From contig JBMOMJ010000011.1 of NCBI GenBank assembly GCA_049324695.1, forward strand, positions 124,001 through 188,000: a stretch of 64,000 nt of DNA, in the 5' to 3' direction. Both the position numbers and the translations under genes were made by a program. The notes below the pieces were generated by a model. The model did no database searches, was not told the origin of the DNA, and saw only the letters and a list, made by a program, of their open reading frames with translations. Source of the stretch: PMG-095 sp049324695 (GTDB taxonomy: Bacteria; Myxococcota_A; Polyangia; Polyangiales; Polyangiaceae). This document shows, one piece after another, positions 61,276 to 64,000 of the stretch (within the stretch, counting starts at the first letter, position 1; every line of letters starts with the position of its first letter).

Positions 61276-62010
61276 TTGCCTCGTTGCCTCGATCGGAGCA
61301 GAAGCTATTCTGCGCTTGTGTTCGCCAGAAGACACAACGGCGCCCCTGCCGCTACGCACGGAACGCGCGCGCCGACATCAGAGGATCCCGCCGTTTCACT
61401 GGCGCTGATTGGCATGTCCGCAGGCGGCACGGCTCCTTTGCGCACGCTTCTGCGGACGCTTCCGGCAGAGTTCCCGGGCGCTCTGATCGTCGCGCGCCAC
61501 ACCTCCGTGTCGGGAGTATTACCCGAGCTGATCCGCTACTGGAGTCCGCATCACGTGGTCGAAGCCGAGTCCGGCATGCGACTCGAGTCCGGTGTCATCT
61601 ACGTCTGCCCGGGACAACACCATCTCGTCGTCAACCCCGACGGCACCCTCACAATCTCGAACAAGGAAAAGGTCGCATTCGTGCGCCCCTCCATCGATTG
61701 GATGTTCGAGAGCGCCGCTGCTGCCTACGGACCACGCGCCATAGCCATCGTGCTGAGCGGCGCCAACGCCGACGGCGCTCGAGGTGCGCGAGCCATTCAG
61801 CGCGCCGGCGGATTGGTACTAGCGCAAGCCCTCGAGACTTGTGAGTTCCCCCAGATGACCAGCGCCGCCCTGCAATTCGGTACCGTGACCGCACAGCTCG
61901 CCCCCGAGGACATGGCACCTTGGCTGTTGGAGCGAATGAATAGAGTCAATCAGCAGTACGCCAACGTTTGGGCGGATCCCTTCTCGTTCCCCGCGAGCGG
62001 GGCTGAATAG
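61276..62010 (+). CDS. Stand-alone CheB-type methylesterase domain
   Basis: 244 residues from TTG 61276; GTG 61318 is an alternative and neither has a strong ribosome site. The CheB triad is complete: Ser 48 in LIGMSAGGTAPL, His 75 in IVARHTSVSG, and Asp 166 in SGANADGARG. The usual N-terminal receiver domain is absent. CheB domains remove methyl groups from chemoreceptor glutamates; other chemotaxis genes are not nearby, so its partner is unknown. Confidence 0.87.
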   Translation: MPRCLDRSRSYSALVFARRHNGAPAATHGTRAPTSEDPAVSLALIGMSAGGTAPLRTLLRTLPAEFPGALIVARHTSVSGVLPELIRYWSPHHVVEAESGMRLESGVIYVCPGQHHLVVNPDGTLTISNKEKVAFVRPSIDWMFESAAAAYGPRAIAIVLSGANADGARGARAIQRAGGLVLAQALETCEFPQMTSAALQFGTVTAQLAPEDMAPWLLERMNRVNQQYANVWADPFSFPASGAE

Positions 62011-62340
62011 GCGTCGCGTCTTCGCGGTTGCGCGGCGAAAAACAAGGGCCGGCGCCCTGGAGTCGGCAAGTTTGTCGTCCTCGGCGCATGCCGCAGGCCC
62101 GCACAACGAGCTTGCCGCGACCAATATTGATTCTTCGAGAGTGGATGCGTCGATAGAGCGAAAAGCTGCAGTCCGCCGCGAAGGCAGCTTTCGTGAATGC
62201 ACACCGAACAAATGACTATGGATCTCTGTCCAAAGTAGTAACCCCGTTGGATTCGACCGTATTAAGGGGCATATCCTACCTCATCAGACTTTCATCGTCG
62301 AAATCGACCGGCTTGCCTTCGATGACCACGTTGAGCGAGC
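62011..62340. other. Intergenic region, 330 bp
   Basis: Nothing recognisable. It is less GC-rich around 62205-62290 and carries several short frames without family features. A promoter for the following gene probably lies here. Confidence 0.5.
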
Positions 62341-63954
62341 ATGGGTCTTTGCGCGTCTTCAGCGTCGCGCGCGCAGCCGGGACTCTACATGGACTTCGAG
62401 AAAGCCGTATCTCTCATTGGCACGGTCACGGACCTACGCCGGATCGCAAGCGCTCACGTCATCGATCATAACCAGCTGAAGGACGATGAGCTTCGAAACG
62501 CGCTCGTCAGGTCGAAACCGCAGTACACGGCCAACGAGACCGTACGCAAGGCCCTCGAGGAGCTCCTCAGTCGTGAGCCGAAAGACAATGTGAGGGCTCT
62601 GAACCGCATCTTGCTCGACGTGCTGCTCGATCAATACGATTGTCAGCTTCCCTTCGAGGAGACGGACGCAAAGCTCATCGCTGTGGAACAGAGCATCCTA
62701 GATCGTTCGAATGAACTTGACCTTGAGCAGCTCGCGTGCGGAGACAGGTCAACTCCTCGCCATCGCGATCTCGAAACTTACAACTTCGTCTTGGGGGTTG
62801 CTTGGGAACAACGTGACAGCGTTTCGCCAGACGAAGCCAATCTTCTGGCGAATCTTAGACGTCATCTACGCATCAACCAGTTCGAACATCGTATCCTCGA
62901 AGCAAAGCTTCGGCGATTTCCAAAAACTGGCAACGAACTCCACTCGCGCGCCGAAATCACCGCCGCGCGCCGCGGGTTTCACCAAGCCGGTCTGCTGTTT
63001 GCGGTTCGGCAGGACGGCGTCGACTACGACCTCATACCGGACGAACTCGCCAGTGAGCTTCGCGCTGCGCTGGGTATCGAGCTGCGTCTTGATGCCTACC
63101 GCGAGCTATTCAAGTTCTGGAAAGTGCGCACGAAGGCACACCTCACCGACGTCCTGGAGCGCCACAACGTTCCGTTCGCCAAGTCCGACAGGGTCGAGAA
63201 TCTCATCGAGAGGGTCGTGCTCAACGTGCCGCCCTCAAAAGCGATCGCGAGCGCGTCGCCGCGTTACGGCCTCTCTGGAGACGAGCTCAGCGACTGGTGC
63301 CGAGATCTCGATCTCTCGCCCTCCGGCACAATCGAGGAGAAGGTGCGGCGCATCGTCGCACACTTTGCTGCACTGCGACCGCGCGTCGAAGCCAATGTCG
63401 ATGAGCGCTCACTTTGGTACGAGTTCTACATCGACCTCGCCTGCCGGAACCGCGAACTTCTACGAGCCCAACACATAATCGAAAGGGATCTCGAGATGGA
63501 CGCCAAGTTCGAGCACGCCACTCAATTCCTTTTTCAAAGCAAGCTTTGTCACACGCCGCTCAAGCAGTCGGGCTCGGATCATCCTGACGGGTTGCTCAGC
63601 CTCAAGTCCGACTTTCTCATGTGGGACAACAAATCGAAGGATCCGCCAGGCCTGTTCCACTTGAAAGACTGCATCGCCCAGTTCGATCGGTACATGAACA
63701 GTGCCGACAAGCGCGTTCCGATCTTTCTCGTTATCGCACCCGGGTTTACGGAGGAGTCGGAGGTCGAAGCCATTCGCTATCACGCGGAGCACTTCGACCG
63801 GAACATCGTTCTGATCACGGCGACGGAATTGAAAGCCTTGGCCGACGAGTGGGCCTCGCCGCAGCACAAGAACCGCGAGACGCCGTTCCCGCTTGGGCTG
63901 TTGGCAGCTTCAGGCCGATACGATCGTCGAAGACTAGGGCGCATCACTTCGTGA
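62341..63954 (+). CDS. SAP-like and PD-(D/E)XK nuclease candidate
   Basis: 537 residues from ATG 62341 (521 from ATG 62389). The N-terminal half is helical and unrecognised. Two segments resemble SAP DNA-binding motifs: about 265-295 (KAHLTDVLERHNVPFAKSDR) and 308-342 (YGLSGDELSDWCRDLDLSPS). The C-terminal domain carries a PD-(D/E)XK-like core: Pro415-Asp416, then Asp429-Asn-Lys431 in SDFLMWDNKSK, followed by CIAQFDRYM (the Q-x3-Y helix typical of restriction-type endonucleases) and a strand VPIFLVIAPG. No methyltransferase lies next to it in this window. A DNA-targeting or defence role is inferred, not shown. Confidence 0.55.
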   Translation: MGLCASSASRAQPGLYMDFEKAVSLIGTVTDLRRIASAHVIDHNQLKDDELRNALVRSKPQYTANETVRKALEELLSREPKDNVRALNRILLDVLLDQYDCQLPFEETDAKLIAVEQSILDRSNELDLEQLACGDRSTPRHRDLETYNFVLGVAWEQRDSVSPDEANLLANLRRHLRINQFEHRILEAKLRRFPKTGNELHSRAEITAARRGFHQAGLLFAVRQDGVDYDLIPDELASELRAALGIELRLDAYRELFKFWKVRTKAHLTDVLERHNVPFAKSDRVENLIERVVLNVPPSKAIASASPRYGLSGDELSDWCRDLDLSPSGTIEEKVRRIVAHFAALRPRVEANVDERSLWYEFYIDLACRNRELLRAQHIIERDLEMDAKFEHATQFLFQSKLCHTPLKQSGSDHPDGLLSLKSDFLMWDNKSKDPPGLFHLKDCIAQFDRYMNSADKRVPIFLVIAPGFTEESEVEAIRYHAEHFDRNIVLITATELKALADEWASPQHKNRETPFPLGLLAASGRYDRRRLGRITS

Positions 63955-64000
63955 GGTGTACCCTGGCTAGCGCGTTCCCTCGAATTCAGGTTGCCTACGA
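63955..64000. other. Window end, no gene seen
   Basis: 46 bp after the last stop codon; too short to interpret. Confidence 0.5.

Overview
High-GC window with dense, often 4-nt-overlapping genes. It most resembles a member of the Myxococcota, order Polyangiales (the Sorangium/Polyangium type). The clues are Gly/Ser-rich lipoprotein linkers, DUF4215 Cys-rich repeats around a fibro-slime/PA14 domain, RCC1 propellers, sigma-FecR operons, a MYXO-CTERM-like tail, and secreted plant-polysaccharide hydrolases of families GH74, GH44 and GH8. No rRNA, tRNA, CRISPR array or intact insertion sequence was seen.

Layout. 0-4.3 kb: a partial metallophosphoesterase coupled to hflX, a secreted lipoprotein and a small holin-like membrane protein. 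4.6-8.4 kb: a two-gene operon of a polysaccharide-deacetylase lipoprotein and a beta-propeller lipoprotein. 8.5-13.2 kb: two divergent ECF sigma/FecR modules. 13.2-25 kb: a GH74 xyloglucanase, a fibro-slime protein flanked by DUF4215 repeats, and a ~2150-residue lipoprotein joining Cys-rich repeats, 14 RCC1 repeats, a DNRLRE-like domain and a complete subtilase. 25.1-26 kb: an LCM-family methyltransferase behind a good Fur-like box. 26.7-35.1 kb: a nitrate assimilation cluster, narK-nirB-nirD-(fused DmsB-DmsC)-nasA, in which the catalytic nitrate reductase appears to be served by a membrane quinol-oxidising fusion.

35-41.6 kb is a decay zone. It holds a direct repeat of the nasA 3' end, a scarred nucleotidyltransferase with its small partner, a broken zeta-toxin-like gene beside an intact partner, a sigma factor split by one base, and an S1 peptidase that has lost its catalytic His region. 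Intact AraC, YeeE/YedE-pair and HAD genes lie between them. 41.7-47.3 kb: GFA enzyme, tandem GNAT, winged-helix/AAA regulator, two small exported proteins and a pirin. 47.3-54.5 kb: a GH8 lipoprotein whose start overlaps a divergent MscS channel, then a MacA/MacB/TolC-type export operon. 54.7-61.2 kb: a GH44 enzyme divergent from a hybrid histidine kinase with a LacI-type sugar-binding domain, then a Crp/Fnr regulator. 61.3-64 kb: a stand-alone CheB domain and an orphan SAP-like/PD-(D/E)XK nuclease candidate.

Together the window describes a cellulose/hemicellulose-foraging soil bacterium with heavy surface-protein and sigma/anti-sigma investment, assimilatory nitrate use, and one hotspot of toxin-gene decay. 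All family calls were made by reading translated sequence; no database search was run.
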